From Bradyrhizobium sp. (lineage in GTDB: Bacteria; Pseudomonadota; Alphaproteobacteria; Rhizobiales; Xanthobacteraceae), in contig JAQGKJ010000229.1 in the NCBI GenBank assembly GCA_028290165.1, forward strand, positions 1-16,614: a stretch of 16,614 nucleotides of DNA, read 5' to 3'. Under the pieces are notes generated by a model, which saw only the letters and a program-made list of their open reading frames with translations, was not told the origin of the DNA and ran no database searches. Made by a program: the position numbers and the translations under genes. Below are positions 7,168-13,935 of the stretch, piece by piece; position 1 is the first letter of the stretch, and every line of letters starts with the position of its first letter.

Positions 7168-8635
7168 CTCGATGAAGCGTCATGCGACGGAGGCGGGCGA
7201 GTTAATCGCGGTAAGCGACCAGCACGGTCAATTGTCCCGCCGCGAACTCTTTGCCAGAGTGACGGCTCTTGCCGCAGACCTCAGAGGTCAACCCCGAACG
7301 ATTGGTATCTACGCGCCAAACGGGCTTGGCTGGGTCATTGCCCAGCTCGCCTGCGCGGTCGCCGGGAAGGTCGTGGTGCCGCTGCCGACTTTTTTCAGCC
7401 CGGCCCAACTCGGCCATATCGTTCGTGATGCATCGGTCGAGATTATCCTTGCCTCCGAGCAAACGGCGGCGCTGGCCGTTCAATCAGGCGCGCCGACCCA
7501 TGTGATCGATATTCATCGGGTGGGAGCGGGCCTGCCCGATGTGATCGATGGCTTTGGCCAGATCATCTATACCTCGGGAAGTACAGGTCGGCCGAAGGGC
7601 GTTCGGCATCAAAGCGGGCAGATCGAATGGTCGGCTGCCGCGCTGGGATCGGCGACGGGGGCAACCGCAACCGATTCATATCTTTCCGTACTTCCGTTAC
7701 CGCTGTTGCTGGAGACGATCTGCTCCGTTTTCACTCCGGCACTGCTCGGAGCTTATGTGCATTTCGACACCGGCCTGGCAGAATGCGCCGGCCGCGGTGA
7801 CGCGACCGGCATTGCGGAGGCATTCGAAACTCATCGCCCCACGATGAGCGTGTTGGTACCGCAATTGCTGAAGCGTTGGGTCGCGGAACTCCAGTCGGGC
7901 AACCAAATCGCGCCGTCTTCCCTTCGATTTGTTGCGGTCGGCGGCGCGCCCGTCCCGAACCAGGTTGCCAATGCCGCCTGGAGCCTGGGGATTCCCGTCC
8001 ACGAAGGCTACGGCCTTTCGGAATGCTGCTCGGTCGTTGCCGTCAACCGTCCGAAACAACGTCGCCCCGGCACCGTCGGCCACCCGCTGGACGGGCTCTC
8101 GGTCTCTGTCGACAATGGCGAAATCGTCGTCGACGGGCCGTCGATAACAGACGGTTACCTGGGGCAAGGACCCGCAACCGGACCATGGCGGACCGGCGAC
8201 CTCGGAACGATCGATCGGGACGGCTTTCTCACCGTACACGGACGCAAGGACAGTCTCCTCGTCACGTCCTTCGGCAGAAACGTCAGCCCGGAATGGATCG
8301 AGACAATGCTGCTGGCCGATCCGCGCATTGCGTTGTGCACGGTAGCCGGTCACGGCGAGCCGCACTTGACGGCCTTGCTCATCCCCTCTCCTCAAGGTGC
8401 CGCCTGGTTCGCCAAGGCAACTCGTGCTGAAATCCTTCAGCTGCTGTCCGATCGCTGTTCGGACGCTCCGGACTATGCGGTGCCGCGCGATTGCGTTGTG
8501 GTCTCCTTCCAGGAAGCGTTGAACCATCAATTGCTCAGCAATGCACGGCCCGTTCGCAAGACAATTGGCAGGTTCGTCCGGGAGAGAGCGGCCGCTTCGC
8601 TGGCGCCTCTCCTCCCAACCTCGCTTCCCATCTGA
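7151..8635 (+). CDS. AMP-binding (ANL) enzyme, acyl-CoA/acyl-acid ligase-like
   Basis: Adenylate-forming enzyme of 494 residues. Visible motifs: the P-loop YTSGSTGRPKG (140-150), GYGLSE (286-291), WRTGD (346-350) and the hinge GRKDSLLVTSFGRNVSPEWIE (364-384), as in long-chain acyl-CoA synthetases. It should activate a carboxylic acid as acyl-AMP and possibly pass it to CoA. The C-terminal catalytic-lysine motif is aberrant: the expected PTxK or TxxGK region reads LLSNARPVRKTIGR (461-474), with no Lys at the usual place although Lys470 is near. The start is chosen at ATG 7151 behind AAGGCGGGGAG (7136-7146). An in-frame GTG at 7124 would give a longer overlap with the hemolysin gene and has no clear binding site. 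The substrate is unknown; a fatty or aryl acid is likely. Confidence 0.85.
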   Translation: MRQLFDSMKRHATEAGELIAVSDQHGQLSRRELFARVTALAADLRGQPRTIGIYAPNGLGWVIAQLACAVAGKVVVPLPTFFSPAQLGHIVRDASVEIILASEQTAALAVQSGAPTHVIDIHRVGAGLPDVIDGFGQIIYTSGSTGRPKGVRHQSGQIEWSAAALGSATGATATDSYLSVLPLPLLLETICSVFTPALLGAYVHFDTGLAECAGRGDATGIAEAFETHRPTMSVLVPQLLKRWVAELQSGNQIAPSSLRFVAVGGAPVPNQVANAAWSLGIPVHEGYGLSECCSVVAVNRPKQRRPGTVGHPLDGLSVSVDNGEIVVDGPSITDGYLGQGPATGPWRTGDLGTIDRDGFLTVHGRKDSLLVTSFGRNVSPEWIETMLLADPRIALCTVAGHGEPHLTALLIPSPQGAAWFAKATRAEILQLLSDRCSDAPDYAVPRDCVVVSFQEALNHQLLSNARPVRKTIGRFVRERAAASLAPLLPTSLPI

Positions 8636-8646
8636 AAGGCCCAATG

Positions 8647-9315
8647 ATGAGCTTCTATGAGCAACTGGTCGCCGAAACCGCGGACAGCCGTGAGGCTTTC
8701 CTCGCAATCCCGCTGGTGCGGAGCACGATCCGCAACGGGGCGTCCCGCAACCTCTACCTCGATTTCCTCGGCCAGGCCTATCACCACGTCAAACATACCT
8801 TTCCCCTGCTGGCTTTGGCCGCCTCGCGCACTTCCGACGAGCGCTATCAAGACGCGCTGGTCGAATACATGGAGGAAGAGCGTGGTCATGAGAAATGGAT
8901 CCTCAACGACATCCACGCGCTTGGCGGCGATCCGGATGCGGTGCGGCATGGCCAGGGGGGACCAGCCTGCAGGATCATGGTGGGTTACGCCTATTACGCG
9001 ACCGAGCATATCAGCCCGTACGCATTTCTCGGAAGCGTACATGTGCTGGAGGGAATGTCCGTATTGCTGGCGGACCAGCTCGCCGACGCCATGAAGGCGT
9101 CTCTCGGTTTGGAGAGCGATGCCGGATTTAGCTATCTTCGTACTCACGGCTCGCTGGACAGCGAACACGTCGCGTTCTTCCGAAAGCTGGTCGATGGCTT
9201 CGATGATCGTAACACGCAGCGCATCATCATCGACAACGCGACAATCTTCTACCGATTGTACGGCTCGATCTTTCATGACCTCGGCGCCGCTGCGGAGTTG
9301 AGCCATGCTGCGTGA
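8647..9315 (+). CDS. Heme-oxygenase-like diiron oxidase (HDO; TenA/UndA/CADD-like)
   Basis: All-helical protein of 222 residues in the iron-containing redox-enzyme group that is often mislabelled TenA. Candidate iron ligands sit in the family's order: Glu73/Glu77/Glu78 and His81 in EYMEEERGHE, Glu135 in VHVLEGMS, then His167, Asp171 and His174 in HGSLDSEH. The H-x3-D-x2-H ending is characteristic of HDOs such as CADD. The family performs oxygen-dependent reactions on fatty acids, amino acids or amines, including decarboxylative desaturation, N-oxygenation and C-C cleavage, so the reaction here cannot be named. The start is either ATG 8644 or ATG 8647; the second is better spaced from GAAAGG (8634-8639). 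The gene overlaps the next one (SDR) by 11 bases and is clearly part of the operon. Confidence 0.85.
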   Translation: MSFYEQLVAETADSREAFLAIPLVRSTIRNGASRNLYLDFLGQAYHHVKHTFPLLALAASRTSDERYQDALVEYMEEERGHEKWILNDIHALGGDPDAVRHGQGGPACRIMVGYAYYATEHISPYAFLGSVHVLEGMSVLLADQLADAMKASLGLESDAGFSYLRTHGSLDSEHVAFFRKLVDGFDDRNTQRIIIDNATIFYRLYGSIFHDLGAAAELSHAA

Positions 9316-10078
9316 CCAAAAATGCGTACTGATCACCGGAGCAGGCTCCGGGATCGGGCGTGCTTTGGCTGTCGAAGCAGCCCAACGCGGGATGGTCGTC
9401 GCTCTATGCGGCCGGCGGGAGGAAGCCCTTAAAGTCACGCGTGCGCTGCTTGACCAGGGAAGCCAGCATCTGGTCATTCCCGCGGATATCACAAATCCGC
9501 TGGACCGCCGCCGGCTCGTCGCTGTCATCAGCGACCAATGGAAAGCCCTCGATGTACTCATCAACAACGCAGGCGTCGTCGAGGGCGGCGCGATAGAGAA
9601 ATTCGACGATGACGCGATCAACAGAACATTTCTCACCAATGTCATCGCGCCGATCGCGCTGACGCGCGATTTCATGCCGTTGCTGCTGGCGGCAAAGCCA
9701 TCGAGGGTGGTCAACATCGGTTCTGTATTTGGCGACATCGCCTATCCGCTGTTTTCCGGCTATTCCGCCTCGAAATTCGCACTGCGCGGATTTTCAAATG
9801 CGCTGCGCCGGGAATGGAAGCGAACCGGCATTGGCGTCACCTATGCGGCACCGCGGACAACCCGGACTGATGCCGCCGTCGCTTTCGACGAACTCATCGC
9901 ACAGGCAAAGATGAGCGTCGATACTCCCGCAAAAGTCGCCCGGCAAATTTGGCGGTCGGTCGCGAGCGGTCACGATTCCATTTACGCGCCGGCGCCGGAA
10001 CGTATCTACGTCCTGATCCAACGCGTCTTCCCTCAAATCATCGACTGGGCGCTCTCACGGCAAGCGCCCTCCCATTAA
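9305..10078 (+). CDS. Short-chain dehydrogenase/reductase
   Basis: Classical SDR of 257 residues: the nucleotide-binding TGAGSGIG (11-18), an acidic Asp61-Ile after strand 4, NNAG (87-90), and the catalytic set Ser140, Tyr153 and Lys157 in GYSASK. GRREE after strand 2 (36-40), with basic residues, suggests NADPH preference. A C-terminal extension (about 205-257) includes a hydrophobic helix that may dock on a membrane or partner. It would reduce a ketone or oxidise an alcohol on the pathway intermediate. The ATG lies inside the end of the HDO gene (11-base overlap), a sign of coupled translation. The substrate is not deducible. Confidence 0.9.
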   Translation: MLRDQKCVLITGAGSGIGRALAVEAAQRGMVVALCGRREEALKVTRALLDQGSQHLVIPADITNPLDRRRLVAVISDQWKALDVLINNAGVVEGGAIEKFDDDAINRTFLTNVIAPIALTRDFMPLLLAAKPSRVVNIGSVFGDIAYPLFSGYSASKFALRGFSNALRREWKRTGIGVTYAAPRTTRTDAAVAFDELIAQAKMSVDTPAKVARQIWRSVASGHDSIYAPAPERIYVLIQRVFPQIIDWALSRQAPSH

Positions 10079-10109
10079 ATCAAGCTGGCAAAAAGGACGC
10101 ATCGCCCAC

Positions 10110-10790
10110 ATGGGCAGGCGAGCTATGACCTTGAAATCGCAGATATCACTCTTCTCATTGATCGCGTTGCTCGTCGCGGGTCCCTGCGCAACTTCCAGCC
10201 AGGCGGCAGACACCTTGCCGCCGGAAGTCCGTCGCCTGCAGACCAAGTGGGAGGCGATCAAATTTGGCGTTCCCGAAGGCGACGAGCAAACCAAACAAAT
10301 GAATGCGCTTGGCGAAGAAGCCGACGCACTAGCCACGCACTCTCCCGGCGTGCCGGAAGCCCTGATTTGGGATGGTATCATCACGAGCGAGCGCGCCTCG
10401 ATGGCAAGCTCGTTTTCCGCACTCGGTCTGGCCAAGCGCGCCCGCGACATCCTCGAACAGGCCTATAATCTGGATCCTGCGAAGATGGATGCCGGCGCCA
10501 CGACGAGCCTCGGCGTGCTGTACTACCGCGTTCCCGGCTTTCCGATCGGATTTGGCGACAAGGCGAAAGCCCGGCAGTTGCTCGAACAAGCCGTCAAGCT
10601 TGCGCCCAATGGGCTGGATGCCTGGTATTTTTACGGCGACTTCCTTTTCACCCAAAGCGAATATCCGAAGGCCGTCGAAGTCTTTCAGCACGCCCTCAAG
10701 ATACCGCCACATCCGGATCGTCCGCTCTGGGACAAGAACCGCCGCCTCGTGATCGAGGAGGATATGGCCAAGATCGGGGAGAAGAAGTGA
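10110..10790 (+). CDS. Exported TPR-repeat protein (TRAP-transporter TatT-like)
   Basis: Protein of 226 residues with an N-terminal signal sequence (SLFSLIALLVAGPCATSSQA, cleavage expected near ADT) followed by helical repeats. The clearest TPR-like units are at about 106-121 (KRARDILEQAYNLDP), 148-170 (KAKARQLLEQAVKLAPNG) and 172-200 (WYFYGDFLFTQSEYPKAVEVFQHAL). The spacing and the signal resemble TatT-type periplasmic TPR proteins, which bind small hydrophobic ligands or partner proteins. A role as periplasmic carrier for the operon's product is inference. ATG 10125 is an equally good start that shortens the signal n-region. The gene begins 31 bases after the SDR stop and its TGA overlaps the next gene's GTG (GTGA). 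Confidence 0.72.
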   Translation: MGRRAMTLKSQISLFSLIALLVAGPCATSSQAADTLPPEVRRLQTKWEAIKFGVPEGDEQTKQMNALGEEADALATHSPGVPEALIWDGIITSERASMASSFSALGLAKRARDILEQAYNLDPAKMDAGATTSLGVLYYRVPGFPIGFGDKAKARQLLEQAVKLAPNGLDAWYFYGDFLFTQSEYPKAVEVFQHALKIPPHPDRPLWDKNRRLVIEEDMAKIGEKK

Positions 10791-11581
10791 GACTTCCTCA
10801 CCGCGAATCCGCGATCAGAAATGCAAGGCCCCGTTTGTGGTTGATCGACCGGCTGTGGCACGCCCTCGGTTGTCAACTGCGAAACCCGAGCGGCGCCGCC
10901 GGATCGATCGTTGGATGGCTGATGGCCTGGATCAATGACGAGCCCAATCGGCTGGCCATCGATGCCCTCGACCCCAAGCCAGGGGAGACCGTCCTTGAAC
11001 TCGGCTTTGGCCCCGGCTGGGGCCTTCGAACCATCGCGGCGCGCGCCCGCGGTGCCCGGCTGTATGGCGTGGACCAATCGGCCTCGATGCTTGAGCAGGC
11101 CAGGCGCATGAATGAGGTCGCGGTATCCCGAGGTCGAATGGTGCTGGTACGGGGAGCTTTCAGCCCGCTGCCCTGGATCGACGAGATGTTCCACAAGGTC
11201 TTGCTGGTCAACGTTGTTTATTTCTTCGACTCCGAGGGGCGGGATATTTCAGAAGTCTACCGCGTGCTGCGATCGGGCGGCCGTCTTGTCATCTATGTGA
11301 CGTCGCGCGAGACGATGCAAAAATGGCCGTTTGCCGGACCCGAGACACACCGGACGTTCGACGCACACGATCTTGCCAGCCTTCTCGAGGATGCCGGATT
11401 TAGCCGATCGCACATAACCATCACGCATGCCGAGCTTGCCCTCGGCGTCAAAGGCCTCATTGCAGTCGCCGAAAAATCCGGGCGCTCGGCACCGTGCGGT
11501 GAAATGGCGCAACCTCTGGCACGCCGCCGCGACTTCAAGGCCGTGACGTATAACGCGTCCGCGGCCGACCCAATGAATTGA
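10787..11581 (+). CDS. Class I SAM-dependent methyltransferase
   Basis: Methyltransferase of 264 residues. Motif I reads VLELGFGPGWGL (69-80), the acidic residue binding the SAM ribose is Asp96 in GVDQSASML, and a later strand LRSGGRLVIYV (161-171) matches post-motif III. The N-terminal 60 residues form a helical cap containing RNPSGAAGSIVGWLM, probably substrate-binding. It likely methylates a small molecule or lipid intermediate of the operon; the target is unknown. The start is GTG 10787 in a four-base GTGA overlap with the TPR gene's stop, so translation is probably coupled. It is the last gene of the hemolysin operon, and the duplicated leader follows directly after its stop. Confidence 0.85.
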   Translation: MRLPHRESAIRNARPRLWLIDRLWHALGCQLRNPSGAAGSIVGWLMAWINDEPNRLAIDALDPKPGETVLELGFGPGWGLRTIAARARGARLYGVDQSASMLEQARRMNEVAVSRGRMVLVRGAFSPLPWIDEMFHKVLLVNVVYFFDSEGRDISEVYRVLRSGGRLVIYVTSRETMQKWPFAGPETHRTFDAHDLASLLEDAGFSRSHITITHAELALGVKGLIAVAEKSGRSAPCGEMAQPLARRRDFKAVTYNASAADPMN

Positions 11582-11590
11582 GCAGATCGG

Positions 11591-11605
11591 GCAACGTTTG
11601 GAAAC
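11591..11605 (+). promoter_or_regulatory. GCAAC element upstream of the MipA operon
   Basis: GCAACGTTTGGAAAC, starting 98 bases before ATG 11689, exactly as the copy before the hemolysin gene. It includes the start of the unit TTGGAAACAAAGC (11598-11610), whose near-repeat TTGGGAACAAGC (11617-11628) follows 19 bp later, about two helical turns. It is probably a binding site for the same regulator. Confidence 0.6.
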
Positions 11606-11642
11606 AAAGCGTTAAGTTGGGAACAAGCTTCAGTCGCAAATG

Positions 11643-11680
11643 ACCGGCAAGAACCAGGTGAACGCAGTCCTGTTGCCGGT
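11643..11680 (+). promoter_or_regulatory. Bulged hairpin next to the MipA-gene ribosome binding site
   Basis: ACCGGCAA (11643-11650) pairs with TTGCCGGT (11673-11680). After a four-base bulge (GAAC) on the 5' side, CAGG (11655-11658) pairs with CCTG (11669-11672), leaving a ten-base loop. The lower stem is identical or longer than in copy 1, while the upper stem has changed on both sides (ACGGGA/TCCCGT there, CAGG/CCTG here). That is the compensating pattern expected of a conserved RNA structure. Confidence 0.55.
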
Positions 11681-11688
11681 AAGCGAAA

Positions 11689-12621
11689 ATGACTACGGCC
11701 CTTACACCGAATGATCTTCCTCGAAGGCCTACCGAACGATCCATAGAGAAGATAAATCGCGAGACCCGGGACAACTACCCTGAAATTCCGTGGGCGGCCG
11801 TCGTCTTTGTGGCGTTGATGCTGGTGCCGTCCGTCGCAACGGCGGATCCTTTGGTCACGTTGCCGGCTCCGCCGTTTGAGTTACCCGTTCTGCCACCGGT
11901 GTCGGGCACCTGGACCGTCATGGTCGGCGTCGGCGGTGCATACACACCGGATTTCGAGGGTGCCAAACGGAGCATGCTCAGCCCGGTCCCGATCTTTGCC
12001 ATCCGCCGTGCCGGCTCCACGGAGCAGTTTCGCGGGCCGCGCGACAGCGCAAGCATCGCATTGATCGACTTCGGCGACCTTCGCGCCGGCCCGGCCGGCA
12101 AGTTGGTGTCGTCACGAAAGGCCGACAGCTATTCCGAGCTGAACGGCCTCGGCGATGTCAGCACCGCGGTCGAGCTCGGCGGCTTCGTCGAATACTATCC
12201 GGTCGACTGGTTTCGCACGCGCGGCGAACTCCGCCAGGGGTTCGGCGGCCACCACGGCGTTGTCGCCGACCTGTCGGCGGATGTCATCGTGCCGATCGTT
12301 CAGCGGTTTACCATCTCAGCCGGCCCACGCTTCACCTGGGAAAGCACCCAGGCGACCTCGCCCTATTTCGGCATCGATGCCGTGCAGGCGATGGCGACCG
12401 GCCTGCCGGTATTCGACGCCAAGGGCGGCGCGCATTCGGTCGGCGCCGGCACCCAGGTATCCTATCGGATCGATCCGCAATGGGAAGTTCATGCCTATGT
12501 CGAGTACGAGCGATTGCTTGGCGACGCCGCGAAAAGCCCTCTGGTGACCATCAGAGGCTCGCCGAACCAAACCACCTTTGGCATCGGCGCCTCCTATTCA
12601 TTCGACGTCAGAATCCGATAG
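11689..12621 (+). CDS. MipA/OmpV-family outer-membrane protein
   Basis: Predicted outer-membrane beta barrel of 310 residues. After the signal sequence comes the family opening GTWTVMVGVGGAYTPDFEGAKRSMLSPVPIFAIRR (73-107), with alternating hydrophobic strands to the end (FGIGASYSFDVRIR). Family members are MltA-interacting or OmpV-like porins, often induced by envelope or antimicrobial stress. One oddity is about 33 hydrophilic residues before the signal core (WAAVVFVALMLVPSVATA, 35-52). No better start exists downstream, and the conserved 98-base leader ends exactly at this ATG, so the long n-region seems genuine. The C-terminus ends in Arg instead of the aromatic residue common in barrels. 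The next gene follows after 20 bases. Confidence 0.82.
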   Translation: MTTALTPNDLPRRPTERSIEKINRETRDNYPEIPWAAVVFVALMLVPSVATADPLVTLPAPPFELPVLPPVSGTWTVMVGVGGAYTPDFEGAKRSMLSPVPIFAIRRAGSTEQFRGPRDSASIALIDFGDLRAGPAGKLVSSRKADSYSELNGLGDVSTAVELGGFVEYYPVDWFRTRGELRQGFGGHHGVVADLSADVIVPIVQRFTISAGPRFTWESTQATSPYFGIDAVQAMATGLPVFDAKGGAHSVGAGTQVSYRIDPQWEVHAYVEYERLLGDAAKSPLVTIRGSPNQTTFGIGASYSFDVRIR

Positions 12622-12641
12622 GCAAACAGGACAGCAACGTC

Positions 12642-13403
12642 ATGCGCCGCAGCGGTCCATGCGCGAGCCTCGCGACGGTTGTCCTTCTTGCCGTCAGCGC
12701 TGGCGCCTGCGCGGTGCTTGAAACCCGCGAGACCAAGCTGCAGGCCGTCAAGACCGTCGGCATCATCTCGGCGGTCGGCGACGAGATGAGTTTTGCACGA
12801 ATGGGACTGACCGGGCTGAACAACACCAGTCAGAGTTTTCCAATCGGATCCTGGGGCCTCGACGACCTGATCGTCCAGCAGGCAACCACGGCATTGAGCG
12901 GGCGTTTTCAGGTGCAGCCGGTCAGCTATCAGCGCGCCGCCTTTGCGGCGATCAAGGATTCGCCGGTTGCGCCTGTCAATCTCATGCGAGGCGACCCATT
13001 TAAGAAACTTGTTCAGACCGAAGTGTCTCCGCAAGGGTTGGACGCCTACATCGTCATCACCAAGGCAAAATCGAATTTCGGCGGCGGCGCGCGCAAGGTC
13101 GAAGGCATCGGTTTTGTCAGCTACGGCGCGCTGCTCGCGTCCTATCACCAGATCCATGTGCTCTACGAAATCAGGGTGTTCGACGGCAAGACCTTCGACG
13201 TCATCGAAAAGATGGCTGCCCAGCCTTTGGACAATGGGGAGAGGATCGGGCTCGCGGGCCCCAGCCGGCTGGTCGACGAGAACCTCTCGCCGAGCAGCGG
13301 CGATCCCGCCCGGAACGAGAATCTGCACGGAGCGATCACCGACCTGATCGCACGCAGCCTTCCGTCGACCCTGGGCGACATGCACCTCGCGGAGGTCCGT
13401 TGA
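12642..13403 (+). CDS. Exported protein, possible lipoprotein, of unknown function
   Basis: Product of 253 residues with an N-terminal hydrophobic signal (LATVVLLAVSAGAC) and Cys23 at a position compatible with lipid attachment. The lipobox is weak because Ala stands where Leu or Val is usual. The mature part starts VKTVGIISAVGDEMSFARMGLTGLNN, alternating strands and loops, and ends in a helical segment. I recall similar unnamed proteobacterial proteins but know no function. The frame is open further upstream, inside the MipA gene; ATG 12642 is chosen because it gives the signal sequence and follows AGGAC (12628-12632). It lies 20 bases after the MipA stop and 30 before the DUF2147 gene, so it should be cotranscribed with both. 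Confidence 0.72.
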   Translation: MRRSGPCASLATVVLLAVSAGACAVLETRETKLQAVKTVGIISAVGDEMSFARMGLTGLNNTSQSFPIGSWGLDDLIVQQATTALSGRFQVQPVSYQRAAFAAIKDSPVAPVNLMRGDPFKKLVQTEVSPQGLDAYIVITKAKSNFGGGARKVEGIGFVSYGALLASYHQIHVLYEIRVFDGKTFDVIEKMAAQPLDNGERIGLAGPSRLVDENLSPSSGDPARNENLHGAITDLIARSLPSTLGDMHLAEVR

Positions 13404-13433
13404 TCAGAAGCCAATAACGTCAAGGAGAATGTC

Positions 13434-13811
13434 ATGAACGTCGCGCGTCTCGGTATAGGTTTATCGGTATCCCTGCTGGCCACGAGTCCCGGCCTCGCGG
13501 ACGATATCCTCGGTACCTGGTTACGCGACAGTGGCGATGAGCAGGTCAAGTTCGGACCATGTGGTAACGCCATCTGCGGAGACATCGTGTGGCTAAAACC
13601 CGATTCGGGTTTGAATGCCAAAGTCGGCAAGCGCCTGTTCTTCGACATGCGGCCCAATGGAGCTAATTCCTGGACCGGCAAAGCCGCCAGTTCCGACACC
13701 GGGTCAATCTATTCAGGCAAAATGTCTGTTGAAGGATCTACCCTCATCACCTCGGGCTGCGTCGCCGGCGGACTGATCTGCAAGTCGGCGAATTGGAAAA
13801 GAGTGCCTTGA
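13434..13811 (+). CDS. DUF2147-family secreted protein
   Basis: Small exported protein of 125 residues. A signal peptide (residues 1-22, ending GLA) precedes the DUF2147 pattern: ILGTWLRDSGDEQVKF, then GPCGNAICGDIVWLK (41-55), and finally SGCVAGGLICKSANWKRV (107-124). Four cysteines (43, 48, 109, 116) could form disulfides, as expected in the periplasm. The fold is presumed to be a small beta barrel; molecular function is unknown, and members in other bacteria are tied to envelope or stress responses. A strong Shine-Dalgarno (AAGGAG) sits six bases before ATG 13434. It follows the possible lipoprotein gene by 30 bases in the envelope operon. Confidence 0.88.
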   Translation: MNVARLGIGLSVSLLATSPGLADDILGTWLRDSGDEQVKFGPCGNAICGDIVWLKPDSGLNAKVGKRLFFDMRPNGANSWTGKAASSDTGSIYSGKMSVEGSTLITSGCVAGGLICKSANWKRVP

Positions 13812-13839
13812 TATTGACCAGTTGGGACGATTCCAGCCT

Positions 13840-13856
13840 GTCGGCAACCAGCCGGC
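13840..13856 (+). terminator. Weak hairpin after the DUF2147 gene
   Basis: GTCGGC, loop AACCA, GCCGGC forms a six-pair stem with one G-T wobble, followed by a moderately T-rich stretch (GTTCTCAATTTCTTC) and not a true T-run. It may end or attenuate transcription of the MipA operon before the next exported-protein gene. Confidence 0.3.
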
Positions 13857-13935
13857 GTTCTCAATTTCTTCAAAATGATTGGGTTCTTGGTGAAATGCGC
13901 ACCGACACCAACCGCGCTGATGAGGACAAAGATCG

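Larger units (their letters stand above)
11591..11688 (+). repeat. Duplicated leader, copy 2 (upstream of the MipA operon)
   Basis: Relative of 6485-6582 with about 73% identity by eye, the same length to the start codon and the same conserved blocks. It fills nearly all of the 107 bases between the methyltransferase stop and the MipA start. Its presence implies that the envelope genes have their own regulated start of transcription in addition to any read-through from the operon upstream. Confidence 0.75.

Noticed and set aside
8647..9315. Thiaminase-II/TenA thiamine-salvage enzyme
   Set aside because: It keeps the iron-ligand pattern of heme-oxygenase-like diiron oxidases (His81, Glu135, His167, Asp171, His174), and no thiamine genes are nearby.
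8527..9738. Long minus-strand open frame of about 400 codons across the HDO and SDR genes
   Set aside because: It is antisense to two genes with clear family motifs, its translation shows no recognisable domain, and long antisense frames are expected in GC-rich DNA.
13821..13860. Possible third copy of the duplicated leader after the DUF2147 gene
   Set aside because: Short resemblances (GTTGGGA, GTCGGCAA, CCGGC) occur in similar order, but there is no GCAACRTTYGGA element, the alignment needs several gaps, and the distance to the next start differs.
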